NCBI GenBank assembly: GCA_018657955.1
Contig: JABHWD010000015.1
Location: 37,960 to 101,959 of the forward strand
Length of the DNA stretch: 64,000 nucleotides
Direction: 5' to 3'
Origin: Flavobacteriaceae bacterium
GTDB taxonomy: Bacteria > Bacteroidota > Bacteroidia > Flavobacteriales > Flavobacteriaceae
Part shown: positions 9,908-17,526 of the stretch, piece after piece
Numbering within the stretch: position 1 is the first letter of the stretch
Layout of the letters: every line of letters begins with the position of its first letter
Notes under the pieces: generated by a model
The model's database searches: none
Told to the model about the DNA's origin: nothing
Seen by the model: only the letters and a program-made list of their open reading frames with translations
Translations under genes and position numbers: made by a program

Positions 9908-10608
9908 TCAATATTAATTTCTTCATTTATTTTTAGCTTAAATTTTCTTCTGAACAAATATACTCCTAGATATAGAAATGGTGTGTCAATTATTGCAATG
10001 AGAACTTTAAATAGAAATCCTGAAATTAACAAACCTACAAACTGATCCCACATGAGGACATTTGACAAACATAAAAGAAGAATAATTGTAAAGGTGTCAA
10101 TAAATTGTGAGAAAAATGTAGAAAAGTTATTTCTTAACCATAACATTTTTCCTTTAGTTAGATTTTTCCAAAAATGATAAATTTGTATATCAACATATTG
10201 GGCAAACAAATAACTTATCATGCTTGCAAAAACAGCTATAATTGTACTTCCAAAAACAGTATTGAATAGTTCGTCATTTACTGGGGATCCATTTATTGCA
10301 GGGACTGAATTAGCAACATATATAATCAATATTGAAAAAATTGAAGCAAAAATTCCTACAGTTACAATTGAATTAGCTCTTTTCTTTCCATAAATTTCAC
10401 TTATTAAATCTGTTATTAAAAATGTTATTGGATAAGGAAGTATGCCAACGGATAATTCAAACAATTGTTCTCCAAAAATTTTTATTTCAAAGGGATGCCA
10501 ATAAAAAAATTTTTGAAAAATTAAATTTGAAACGACTAAGGATGTTATAAATAGGGATCCTAAAATCAAATATATTTTTTGAGCTAATAATTTATCTTGT
10601 TTTTTCAT
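9904..10608 (-). CDS. Queuosine precursor transporter (YhhQ/DUF165 family)
   Basis: Integral membrane protein predicted to import queuosine precursors (preQ0/preQ1-type bases) for tRNA modification, as shown for Escherichia coli YhhQ. I place the start at 10608 (MKKQDKLLAQKIY, 234 aa). An in-frame ATG at 10662 would add 18 residues that do not resemble the family. At least five hydrophobic segments are visible, together with the family motif PYPITFLITDLISEIYGKKRA and an aromatic QYVDIQIYHFWK loop. The window also encodes queA, a late step of queuosine synthesis, which fits a salvage route; other que genes are not seen here. Tail overlap of 4 bp with the DUF2797 gene. Confidence 0.9.
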   Translation of the reverse strand: MKKQDKLLAQKIYLILGSLFITSLVVSNLIFQKFFYWHPFEIKIFGEQLFELSVGILPYPITFLITDLISEIYGKKRANSIVTVGIFASIFSILIIYVANSVPAINGSPVNDELFNTVFGSTIIAVFASMISYLFAQYVDIQIYHFWKNLTKGKMLWLRNNFSTFFSQFIDTFTIILLLCLSNVLMWDQFVGLLISGFLFKVLIAIIDTPFLYLGVYLFRRKFKLKINEEINID

Positions 10609-10667
10609 AAATTTTATACAACCAAAGATAATAAATGAATTTCTTTTATTTAATTTGTTCATAGACT

Positions 10668-11795
10668 ATGAATGATTACAAAAAAACACACATATCAATA
10701 GGATCAAATATTGGAGATAAGTTAAAAAATCTTGAAAAGGCAATAGAATTAATTCATCTAAAGATAGCAGTTATTGAATCTATCTCTAGTATTTATAAGA
10801 CAGAAGCAATAGGCTTTAAAGGTGAGGATTTTCTAAATATCTGCATTAGCATATTTTCAAACGAGATCCCTAGCTATATAATGCAAAACTTATTAGATAT
10901 TGAAAAGATTTTAGGAAGAGTAAGAAATAAAACAAATAAACCTGAGTCTAGAATTATAGATATAGATATTATTTTTATCGAGGAGATAGTAATAAACTCT
11001 AGTTTGCTACAAGTACCTCATCCGAAAATGCAAAATAGAAAATTTGTATTAAAACCATTATTAGAAATAGATCCAAAAATAAATCATCCAATCACTAAAG
11101 AAAGCATTCCAGAAATGTTAAGAAATTGCAAAGATACTAGTCAAGTTAAAAAAACTAATTTAAAAGTCTTCAATCCTAAGAATAACCTAAAAATAAGCAA
11201 GTATAAATATATTGCAATAGAGGGAAATATTGGTGCCGGTAAAACTAGCTTAGCAAAAAAAATAGCAGTTGATTTTAATTCAAAATTAATAATAGAAAGA
11301 TTTGCAGACAACCCATTTTTACCAAAATTTTATAAGGACCCTGAAAGATATGCGTTTACTCTTGAGATGTCTTTTTTATCTGAAAGATATCAGCAAATTT
11401 CAGAGGACTTATCTCAGCTAAATATTTTTAATGAGCTAATAATAAGTGATTATGATATTCACAAATCACTAATTTTTTCGAAAGTAAATTTAAGTGTAGA
11501 GGAATTCTCTTTATACAGAAAACTTTTTTATGATATGTATAAAAAAATTCTTAAACCAGACTTATTTGTCTTTTTAAATCAAGATATACCTAGGCTACAA
11601 AAGAATATTAGTAGGAGAGGAAGAGACTATGAAAATAGAATTAGCAATGAATATCTTTCAAAAATAAACTCAGGATATTTTGAATTTTTTAGGTCTAGGC
11701 CAGATCTTAACATTAAGATAATAGATATAACAAATTTAAATTTTGTTGAGAATAGATTGGATTACTTATCAATTCTAGATGAAATAACTAGTTAA
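10668..11795 (+). CDS. folK: Fusion of HPPK (FolK) with a deoxynucleoside kinase domain
   Basis: A 375 aa two-domain protein. Residues 1 to about 150 are 6-hydroxymethyl-dihydropterin pyrophosphokinase, the step before dihydropteroate in folate synthesis: ISIGSNIGDKLKNLEKAI, a central ILGRVRNKT and RIIDIDIIF, with HPKMQNRKFVLKPL near 125. Residues about 180-375 are a deoxynucleoside kinase domain with P-loop GNIGAGKT (186-193), an E-R-F-DNP block (ERFADNPFLPKFYKD) and RRGRDYENRI near 315. I recall this fusion from other flavobacteria. The kinase half lacks a recognisable DRS motif (ISDYDIHKS is in its place), whereas the separate kinase at 33713-34318 has the canonical VVQDRTIYED, so the fused domain's substrate or activity may differ. 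Overlaps the TrmH-type gene by 8 bp. Confidence 0.9.
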   Translation: MNDYKKTHISIGSNIGDKLKNLEKAIELIHLKIAVIESISSIYKTEAIGFKGEDFLNICISIFSNEIPSYIMQNLLDIEKILGRVRNKTNKPESRIIDIDIIFIEEIVINSSLLQVPHPKMQNRKFVLKPLLEIDPKINHPITKESIPEMLRNCKDTSQVKKTNLKVFNPKNNLKISKYKYIAIEGNIGAGKTSLAKKIAVDFNSKLIIERFADNPFLPKFYKDPERYAFTLEMSFLSERYQQISEDLSQLNIFNELIISDYDIHKSLIFSKVNLSVEEFSLYRKLFYDMYKKILKPDLFVFLNQDIPRLQKNISRRGRDYENRISNEYLSKINSGYFEFFRSRPDLNIKIIDITNLNFVENRLDYLSILDEITS

Positions 11796-12315
11796 TTTTA
11801 TTATAAATGTCCCATAAAACAATTCCAACTGACACTGATATATTAAATGAGTGCTTAGTGCCATATTGGGGAATTTCAATAACTTCATCGCTCGAATTAA
11901 TTACTTCTTGAGAAATACCATTAACCTCATTTCCAAAAATAAATGCATAATTTGCATTTTTTTCATATTTAAAACTATTAAGAGCTGTTGAGTTTTCTAC
12001 TTGTTCAACTGAAATTATTTTCAAATCAGTTTTTTTTAATGAATCTACTAGATCTAAGATATTATTATGATATTCCCAGTTAACTGAATCAGTACTTCCC
12101 AATGCTGTCTTATGAATATCTTTATTTGGAGGTTTTGCAGTTATTCCACATAGATAAATTTTATCTATAAGAAAGGCATCAGCAGTTCTAAATATGCTGC
12201 CAATATTATTTAGGCTTCTAATGTTATCAAGAATAATTGAAACAGGGGTTTTCTTAGAGTTTTTAAATTCTTCAATTGATAATCTATTAAGCTCTATGTT
12301 TTTTAATTTTCTCAT
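11788..12315 (-). CDS. TrmH-family (SpoU) RNA 2'-O-methyltransferase
   Basis: SPOUT-class, S-adenosylmethionine-dependent methyltransferase acting on tRNA or rRNA. The three SpoU motifs are visible: NNIGSIFRTAD (motif 1), FIFGNEVNGIS (motif 2) and IPQYGTKHSFNISVSVGIVLW (motif 3, which includes the knot and cofactor-binding residues). At 175 aa it contains only the catalytic domain, with no N-terminal substrate-binding extension, so the exact target nucleotide (for example tRNA position 18 or a site in 23S rRNA) cannot be assigned. Its start faces the mutS promoter region and its end overlaps the folK-dNK fusion gene by 8 bp. Confidence 0.88.
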   Translation of the reverse strand: MRKLKNIELNRLSIEEFKNSKKTPVSIILDNIRSLNNIGSIFRTADAFLIDKIYLCGITAKPPNKDIHKTALGSTDSVNWEYHNNILDLVDSLKKTDLKIISVEQVENSTALNSFKYEKNANYAFIFGNEVNGISQEVINSSDEVIEIPQYGTKHSFNISVSVGIVLWDIYNKIN

Positions 12316-12356
12316 TTGTAATTATTTCTAATAATCAGTTTTTAAAAAAACAAATA

Positions 12357-12384
12357 TTGGTTACATTAGCAAGGGCTATGTTTA
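12357..12384 (+). promoter_or_regulatory. Possible promoter for mutS
   Basis: TTG at 12357-12359, a 17 bp spacer and TATGTTTA at 12377-12384 (one mismatch to TAnnTTTG). It ends about 31 bp before the proposed TTG start of mutS. Confidence 0.4.
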
Positions 12385-12415
12385 TGCAAAAATAATATTA
12401 ATTAATAAGATTTTC

Positions 12416-15022
12416 TTGGAAAAAACTGTAAAAAAAGTAACTCCATTAATGAAGCAATATAATGCTATTAAAACTAAACACCCTGATGCTATTTTGTTGT
12501 TTAGAGTAGGAGATTTTTATGAAACTTTTGGAGAGGACGCTATTAAAACATCAAAGATTTTAGATATTATTTTAACAAAAAGAGGTGCAGGGAGTCAAAG
12601 TGAAATTGAGCTTGCAGGATTTCCTCACCATTCTTTAAATAACTATTTGCCAAAATTAGTTAAGGCAGGAAATAGGGTTGCTATATGTGATCAACTTGAG
12701 AACCCTAAGCTCACAAAAACTATTGTAAAAAGAGGTGTAACTGAGCTGGTAACACCTGGACTAGCAACAATTGATGGAGTCTTAAATCCAAAGGCAAATA
12801 ATTTCCTAGCATCTGTATATCTTGGCAATAATATAGGCGTATCTTTTTTAGATATATCTACAGGAGAATTTATAATTTCAGAAGGATCAATTGATTATAT
12901 TGATAAATTATTGCAAAATTTTAATCCTAGTGAAATACTTATTTCAAAACAGAAGAAATTAAATTTCTTATCAAAATTTAACAATAACTTTCGATTGTTT
13001 TTTCTAGAGGACTGGGTATATCAATATGATTTTGCAATAGAATCTCTTTGTAGTCATTTCAAAACAAAATCATTAAAAGGCTTTGGTGTAGAAAAATTAA
13101 AAGACGGACTTGTTTCTGCTGGAGCTATAATGCACTACTTGAGTGAGACTCAACATCAGAAAATTAATCATATTACTTCTATAAACAGAATTCCAAAGGA
13201 TGATTATGTCTGGATGGATGGATTTACAATTAAAAATTTAGAAATTTTTCAGTCATTCTCCAGGGATGGTAAAAGTTTAATCGATGTAATTGATAAAACT
13301 ATTTCTCCCATGGGAGGAAGACTCCTTAAGAGATGGGTTGCTTTACCATCCAAGAATATTAAGTTAATTCGAAAGAGGCATATGATAGTTAAATATTTGA
13401 TAGATAATGAAACTTCATTAAACAGTATACAAGAAAACATTAAGGAAATAGGAGACTTAGAGAGATTAATTTCAAAAGTTGCTACAGGCAAAATAAATCC
13501 AAGAGAAATTGTTCAATTAAAAAATTCACTAGCAGCAATAGAGCCTATTAAAAAATTAATAAAAAGAACAAAAGAAAAATCTTTAAAGGAACTATCAAAT
13601 TCTTTGGATAATTGCAATCAACTAAGGAAACTTATTGAAAAAACATTAAATGAAGAAGCTCCAGTTAGTATTTTAAAAGGAAATTCTATTTCCTCAGAAT
13701 TTTCTAAAGAATTAAAAAACTTGCGTGGTATAGCATTTTCAAGTAAAGATTTTTTAAATAAAATGTTGCAAGAGCAAAGTGAAATTACAGGGATACCTTC
13801 ATTAAAAATTTCTTCTAATAATGTTTTTGGTTATTACATTGAAGTTAGAAACACCCATAAGGATAAAGTCCCAGAACAGTGGATAAGAAAACAAACTTTA
13901 GTGAATGCTGAGCGTTATATTACTGATGATTTAAAAAAATATGAATCAAAAATTTTAGGAGCAGAAGAGAGAATTTTAAAACTTGAAATAGAGATATTTC
14001 AAGGGCTCATTAATAAAATGTATAAGTATATTAAAACAGTTCAAAATAATGCTTTAATTATTTCCCAATTAGATTGTTTCTCATCATTTGCTCAAACTGC
14101 TAAAGAAAATAGTTATTGTATGCCAGAGATAGACGAATCATATGATATAAATATTGTTAAAGGGAGACATGCAGTCATAGAAGCACAGTTGGCAGCTGAA
14201 AACCCTTATGTAGCAAATGATTTATTTTTAGACAGAGAAAAGCAGCAGATAATTATGATTACAGGGCCAAATATGTCTGGAAAATCTGCTCTTTTAAGAC
14301 AAACTGCATTAATAGTTGTTATGGCTCAAATTGGATCCTTTGTTCCTGCAGAAAATTTAAAAATGGGAATAATTGATAAAATATTTACTAGAGTTGGCGC
14401 TAGCGATAATATATCTATGGGAGAATCTACTTTTATGGTAGAGATGAATGAGGCAGCTACAATTCTTAATAATATTTCTGATAGAAGTTTAATACTCCTT
14501 GATGAAATTGGTAGAGGGACTAGTACATATGATGGAATTTCAATAGCTTGGGCTATTAGTGAATTTATTCATGATCATTCAACTAAAGCAAAAACTCTTT
14601 TTGCAACACATTATCACGAGCTTAATGAAATGACTTTATCATATGATAGAATCAAAAACTTTAATGTTTCTATAAAAGAAGAAAAAAATGATGTTTTATT
14701 TTTAAGGAAGTTAATTCCTGGGGGCAGTGAACATAGTTTTGGCATACACGTTGCAAAAATGGCCGGAATGCCAAGAAAAGTCTTAAACAAGGCTAATTCT
14801 ATATTGAGAAAACTAGAAAAATCTCATTCTAATGAACAGCTTAATAAAGATATAAAATCAATTAAGAGTGATATTCAATTAGAATTTTTTAAACTTGATG
14901 ATCCAGCTTTAGAGGAAATAAAAGAGGAGTTGTTAGATATTGATATTAATTCAATGACTCCTATGGAAGCATTATTAAAATTAAGTGAAATAAAAAGGAA
15001 AATTAACGATTCAAAAGATTAG
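12416..15022 (+). CDS. mutS: DNA mismatch repair protein MutS
   Basis: Recognises mismatches and recruits MutL. The mismatch-binding Phe-X-Glu motif is F34-E36 within VGDFYETFGED. The Walker A motif GPNMSGKS lies near residue 620 and Walker B LLDEIGRGTSTYDG near 695, followed by FATHYHEL and the C-terminal helix-rich dimerisation region. The 868 aa length matches the family. I accept the TTG at 12416 as the start because it puts eight residues before the conserved TPLMKQY, as in related proteins as I recall them, and the next in-frame ATG would remove part of that block. Its end contains the left arm of a terminator-like hairpin. Confidence 0.96.
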   Translation: MEKTVKKVTPLMKQYNAIKTKHPDAILLFRVGDFYETFGEDAIKTSKILDIILTKRGAGSQSEIELAGFPHHSLNNYLPKLVKAGNRVAICDQLENPKLTKTIVKRGVTELVTPGLATIDGVLNPKANNFLASVYLGNNIGVSFLDISTGEFIISEGSIDYIDKLLQNFNPSEILISKQKKLNFLSKFNNNFRLFFLEDWVYQYDFAIESLCSHFKTKSLKGFGVEKLKDGLVSAGAIMHYLSETQHQKINHITSINRIPKDDYVWMDGFTIKNLEIFQSFSRDGKSLIDVIDKTISPMGGRLLKRWVALPSKNIKLIRKRHMIVKYLIDNETSLNSIQENIKEIGDLERLISKVATGKINPREIVQLKNSLAAIEPIKKLIKRTKEKSLKELSNSLDNCNQLRKLIEKTLNEEAPVSILKGNSISSEFSKELKNLRGIAFSSKDFLNKMLQEQSEITGIPSLKISSNNVFGYYIEVRNTHKDKVPEQWIRKQTLVNAERYITDDLKKYESKILGAEERILKLEIEIFQGLINKMYKYIKTVQNNALIISQLDCFSSFAQTAKENSYCMPEIDESYDINIVKGRHAVIEAQLAAENPYVANDLFLDREKQQIIMITGPNMSGKSALLRQTALIVVMAQIGSFVPAENLKMGIIDKIFTRVGASDNISMGESTFMVEMNEAATILNNISDRSLILLDEIGRGTSTYDGISIAWAISEFIHDHSTKAKTLFATHYHELNEMTLSYDRIKNFNVSIKEEKNDVLFLRKLIPGGSEHSFGIHVAKMAGMPRKVLNKANSILRKLEKSHSNEQLNKDIKSIKSDIQLEFFKLDDPALEEIKEELLDIDINSMTPMEALLKLSEIKRKINDSKD

Positions 15023-15042
15023 AAGAGTACAATCGTTTTTTT
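15005..15042 (+). terminator. Probable intrinsic terminator of mutS
   Basis: AACGATT (15005-15011) pairs with AATCGTT (15031-15037) across a 19 nt loop, and a run of T follows (15036-15042). The left arm lies inside the last codons of mutS. The loop is long and the stem only 7 bp. Confidence 0.45.
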
Positions 15043-15052
15043 AAAATTCTCT

Positions 15053-15081
15053 TTGCTTTTACCTAAATTGTTATAAATTTG
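15053..15081 (+). promoter_or_regulatory. Promoter of the tRNA-Gly/tRNA-Leu unit
   Basis: TTG at 15053-15055 and a perfect TAAATTTG at 15074-15081, 18 bp apart, match the Bacteroidota -33/-7 consensus. Predicted initiation near 15087 leaves about 30 nt before the first tRNA. Confidence 0.75.
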
Positions 15082-15118
15082 CATCCGCACTAAGATAGTG
15101 TACGTTCATTTAAATAAT

Positions 15119-15193
15119 GCGAAAGTAGCTCAGGGGTAGAGCATCACCTTGCCAAGGTGGGGGTCGCGGGTTCAAATCCCGTCTTTCGCTCCA
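15119..15193 (+). tRNA. tRNA-Gly(GCC)
   Basis: Cloverleaf with acceptor stem GCGAAAG (15119-15125) pairing with CTTTCGC (15183-15189), discriminator T at 15190, and an encoded CCA at 15191-15193. The anticodon loop in CCTTGCCAAGG places anticodon GCC at 15151-15153, reading GGC and GGT codons. The T arm GCGGGTTCAAATCCCGT is standard. It is followed 21 bp later by tRNA-Leu and shares its promoter and terminator. Confidence 0.97.
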
Positions 15194-15214
15194 GAAGATA
15201 CTATTCTATATAAT

Positions 15215-15300
15215 GCTGAAGTGGTGGAATTGGTAGACACGTTGGACTTAAAATCCAATGGATAGTAATATCCGTGCGGGTTCAAGTCCCGCCTTCAGTA
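15215..15300 (+). tRNA. tRNA-Leu(TAA)
   Basis: Class II tRNA with a long variable arm. The acceptor stem GCTGAAG (15215-15221) pairs with CTTCAGT (15293-15299), with a G-T pair at the end, and the discriminator is A at 15300; CCA is not encoded. The anticodon stem TTGGA/TCCAA encloses loop CTTAAAA with anticodon TAA at 15249-15251, reading TTA, likely the major Leu codon in this AT-rich genome. The T arm is GCGGGTTCAAGTCCCGC. Confidence 0.97.
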
Positions 15301-15304
15301 CACA

Positions 15305-15343
15305 ACGGGACAAATTTTCTTTTTGAGATTTGTCCCGTTTTTT
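15305..15343 (+). terminator. Intrinsic terminator of the tRNA unit
   Basis: Perfect 11 bp inverted repeat ACGGGACAAAT (15305-15315) / ATTTGTCCCGT (15328-15338) with a 12 nt loop and a following T run (15338-15343). The best-formed terminator in the window. It has no T run on the minus strand, so it does not obviously serve the convergent oxidoreductase gene. Confidence 0.92.
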
Positions 15344-15378
15344 GTTTATTATCTTCTTCCCATATAAAACAGGTGAAC

Positions 15379-17307
15379 TTAATTAATGTGTTTCATTACA
15401 TCAATAGCAGCTCGTGACCCTTCAATAAGTGCCAGAGTGTGCGACATATAACCGCTGAGTTCTGAATGACCAAATTGAATTCGTCCAAATCCTTTTCTTA
15501 CAACCTCTTTAGGTGCTTCCTCGCCGTTTATACCAAAATGAAATCCTGGTTGTGGCGATATATAAGCGTGCCCCCAACGATTTAAAACAATACCTGCAAT
15601 ATCACGCTCGGCATTAAACCCATATCCTGCAAACATTTCGGTCATTTGTTCAACGACTTCTTGCTCGTATTGCGCATAGGATTTTCTAAGTAGTTCCGCT
15701 CGTCCTAGTACGCCTTGCACCTTAATGGGGTAACCCGGGTTGTTAAATGGCACATAAAAGGTGATAACTGCTGGTTTTTCTGGGTCAAAAGGTTGGGTTA
15801 GCTCACCCGTAATCATGGGTCTGCGAATTGAAAAAAAACGTCCAAATCCTTCAAACCATCTACCCGATGAAATGCCAAGCTTATCTAAAAAGCGCCAATT
15901 GCGTACTGCGACGTTAACCACAAGAATAGGTGAATGATGAAATTGGCTATAAGCCGTTTTAATAGAATCTGGTATATCACTGACAATATTCTGCGCTACC
16001 CATCCACCAATTCCCAGCACAACAGTTTTCGCTTTTATTTTCTTAATCTTACCATCAACATGGTAGCATACGTTTACATAGTCTGCATTCTTGGCTAACC
16101 CCTCATGACTTATATCTATTGCTGTAGCATTTAAACGCATGCGGATTGGGTTTTCAGTGTTGTCCAAAGTCGAAAAATTGATGGGATTAAAAAGAATCTC
16201 TTCAAATGATTTTCCACCTTTTATGCTTTTTGGAATGAGATATTTTATAATATGCCTAAAAATACCAGCATTACCTCCCGGAAAACTGTAGGCACCCACA
16301 TCATGATCATTTTTACTTTTATCGTAAGTATAGCGTGCTTGTGTCCCTGGCATTTCAAGTAATTTAGCAGCATAGCCTGAGTATACATCAGCTCCTACTC
16401 CTCCCATAGAAATAGCTAGAATTGGATCAAAATACTCGGTTACCTCTGGGCTAAAACCCATGACTTTTTCTAATAGATCTTTATAGGACATGCTGTCTAG
16501 CCAGTGGTCTAAATCTGCACCCGTATAGTAATCCTTTTTATCGTCAAAAACACGATTCAATTCTGCTTTGAATTTGTCAGACCAGGGCAATCTAGCTAAC
16601 TTATCGGCCCTTGGATTAATAACCCAAGGTGTTTTTGAATCCTTGCCCATAAAATAACCAGTGTCGTAACGCTCTTCTTCCCAAAACACACCGTAATAGT
16701 TTTCGAGTGGAGCACGCACTTTAGTCTTTTTTGGATCTTGTTTAACAAAATCATAATCAAATGGGAGGCCGGTATCTTTATAAATATTGGCTATCAACCC
16801 GCCACTGTCTTTGAGTGGGGGTCCAAAATCGTTAGAACCCTGGGGCCCATATAATTTGTATCCATCTACGTCAAATTCATTTTGTTTTGCTTCACCACCA
16901 AAAACCGGATGGTTTTCCAGAATGAGACATTTTTTAGTGTTACCATATTTTTTATAAAATTCGTAGGCAGCTCCAATACCAGAAAATCCCCCACCAATGA
17001 TGACCATGTCGTATTCTTCACCGGTTTCCTCTGCGTCTGCACGCATTTTATTGGTAAACCCGTCTCTTATTAAATGGGCTGCGTCTCTGGTGGAAGCTAC
17101 ATTGCCGTTAGAAATGGCATAATCACCTACTCCGCCGTAACCGGTCCAGGAGTCATTAATCACACCATGTGGATCCTTAGACACCGTATTTATTACATCT
17201 TTACATGAGTATAGAAGTGCAGCTCCAACTCCAACTAAGGTGCCGCCTATAAAATCCCTACGACTAATATTAGCATTAAGTTTTATCTTTATCTTTTTTT
17301 TTGCCAT
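15379..17307 (-). CDS. Tat-exported FAD-dependent oxidoreductase, spermidine dehydrogenase-like
   Basis: 642 aa flavoprotein. The N-terminus has a twin-arginine signal (ISRRDFIGG, RR at 16-17) followed by a hydrophobic stretch ending LLYSC; Cys35 could be lipid-modified, so the enzyme is probably periplasmic or lipid-anchored. The FAD-binding motif MVIIGGGFSGIGAA is at 101-114, with ENHPVFGGEAKQNEF at 131-145. The overall pattern (Tat signal, HLIRDG block, GGxAKxNEF, C-terminal GHAYISPQPGFHFG) is what I recall for spermidine dehydrogenase-like amine oxidases. The substrate is not proven. Base composition is distinct: sampled lines are about 40% G+C against about 28% nearby, and it sits just beyond a tRNA pair. 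A recent acquisition is likely. Confidence 0.8.
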   Translation of the reverse strand: MAKKKIKIKLNANISRRDFIGGTLVGVGAALLYSCKDVINTVSKDPHGVINDSWTGYGGVGDYAISNGNVASTRDAAHLIRDGFTNKMRADAEETGEEYDMVIIGGGFSGIGAAYEFYKKYGNTKKCLILENHPVFGGEAKQNEFDVDGYKLYGPQGSNDFGPPLKDSGGLIANIYKDTGLPFDYDFVKQDPKKTKVRAPLENYYGVFWEEERYDTGYFMGKDSKTPWVINPRADKLARLPWSDKFKAELNRVFDDKKDYYTGADLDHWLDSMSYKDLLEKVMGFSPEVTEYFDPILAISMGGVGADVYSGYAAKLLEMPGTQARYTYDKSKNDHDVGAYSFPGGNAGIFRHIIKYLIPKSIKGGKSFEEILFNPINFSTLDNTENPIRMRLNATAIDISHEGLAKNADYVNVCYHVDGKIKKIKAKTVVLGIGGWVAQNIVSDIPDSIKTAYSQFHHSPILVVNVAVRNWRFLDKLGISSGRWFEGFGRFFSIRRPMITGELTQPFDPEKPAVITFYVPFNNPGYPIKVQGVLGRAELLRKSYAQYEQEVVEQMTEMFAGYGFNAERDIAGIVLNRWGHAYISPQPGFHFGINGEEAPKEVVRKGFGRIQFGHSELSGYMSHTLALIEGSRAAIDVMKHIN

Positions 17308-17526
17308 CTTATATTTTTTGATAACAGATTTTAAAACAATACATATTAACTTCCATTGAGAATTAACTTACTCGAAAAGTAATATTGTTTATTTTGAAAC
17401 CTGAAAAGCTATGCTGCTATTAGGTTGTAGAAACGAAGATAATAAAAGTAGGAGGATTTTTTACGTGAGAAAACTAAGGGAGACCGTATCAAGAATATGA
17501 GCTGCCAAAAACATGTTTATTTATTA
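17308..17526. other. Atypical intergenic spacer upstream of the oxidoreductase gene
   Basis: 219 bp without a convincing gene. The first part is AT-rich and should hold the oxidoreductase promoter (minus strand), but I see no good match to the Bacteroidota consensus. The part from about 17400 is less AT-rich than the genome. It holds a strong Shine-Dalgarno-like AGGAGG (17450-17455) 9 nt before a GTG that opens only an 11-codon frame (17465-17500), and on the minus strand a 17-codon frame that ends without family resemblance. These may be remnants of whatever flanked the gene in its source genome. Confidence 0.4.

Noticed and set aside
10609..10662. Longer start of the queuosine-precursor transporter (18 extra residues)
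   Set aside because: The added residues do not resemble the family and the ATG at 10608 begins the normal N-terminus.
15119..17526. tRNA-integrated mobile element with attachment-site repeats
   Set aside because: I found no integrase, transposase or repeated tRNA 3' end downstream; only composition and location suggest transfer.
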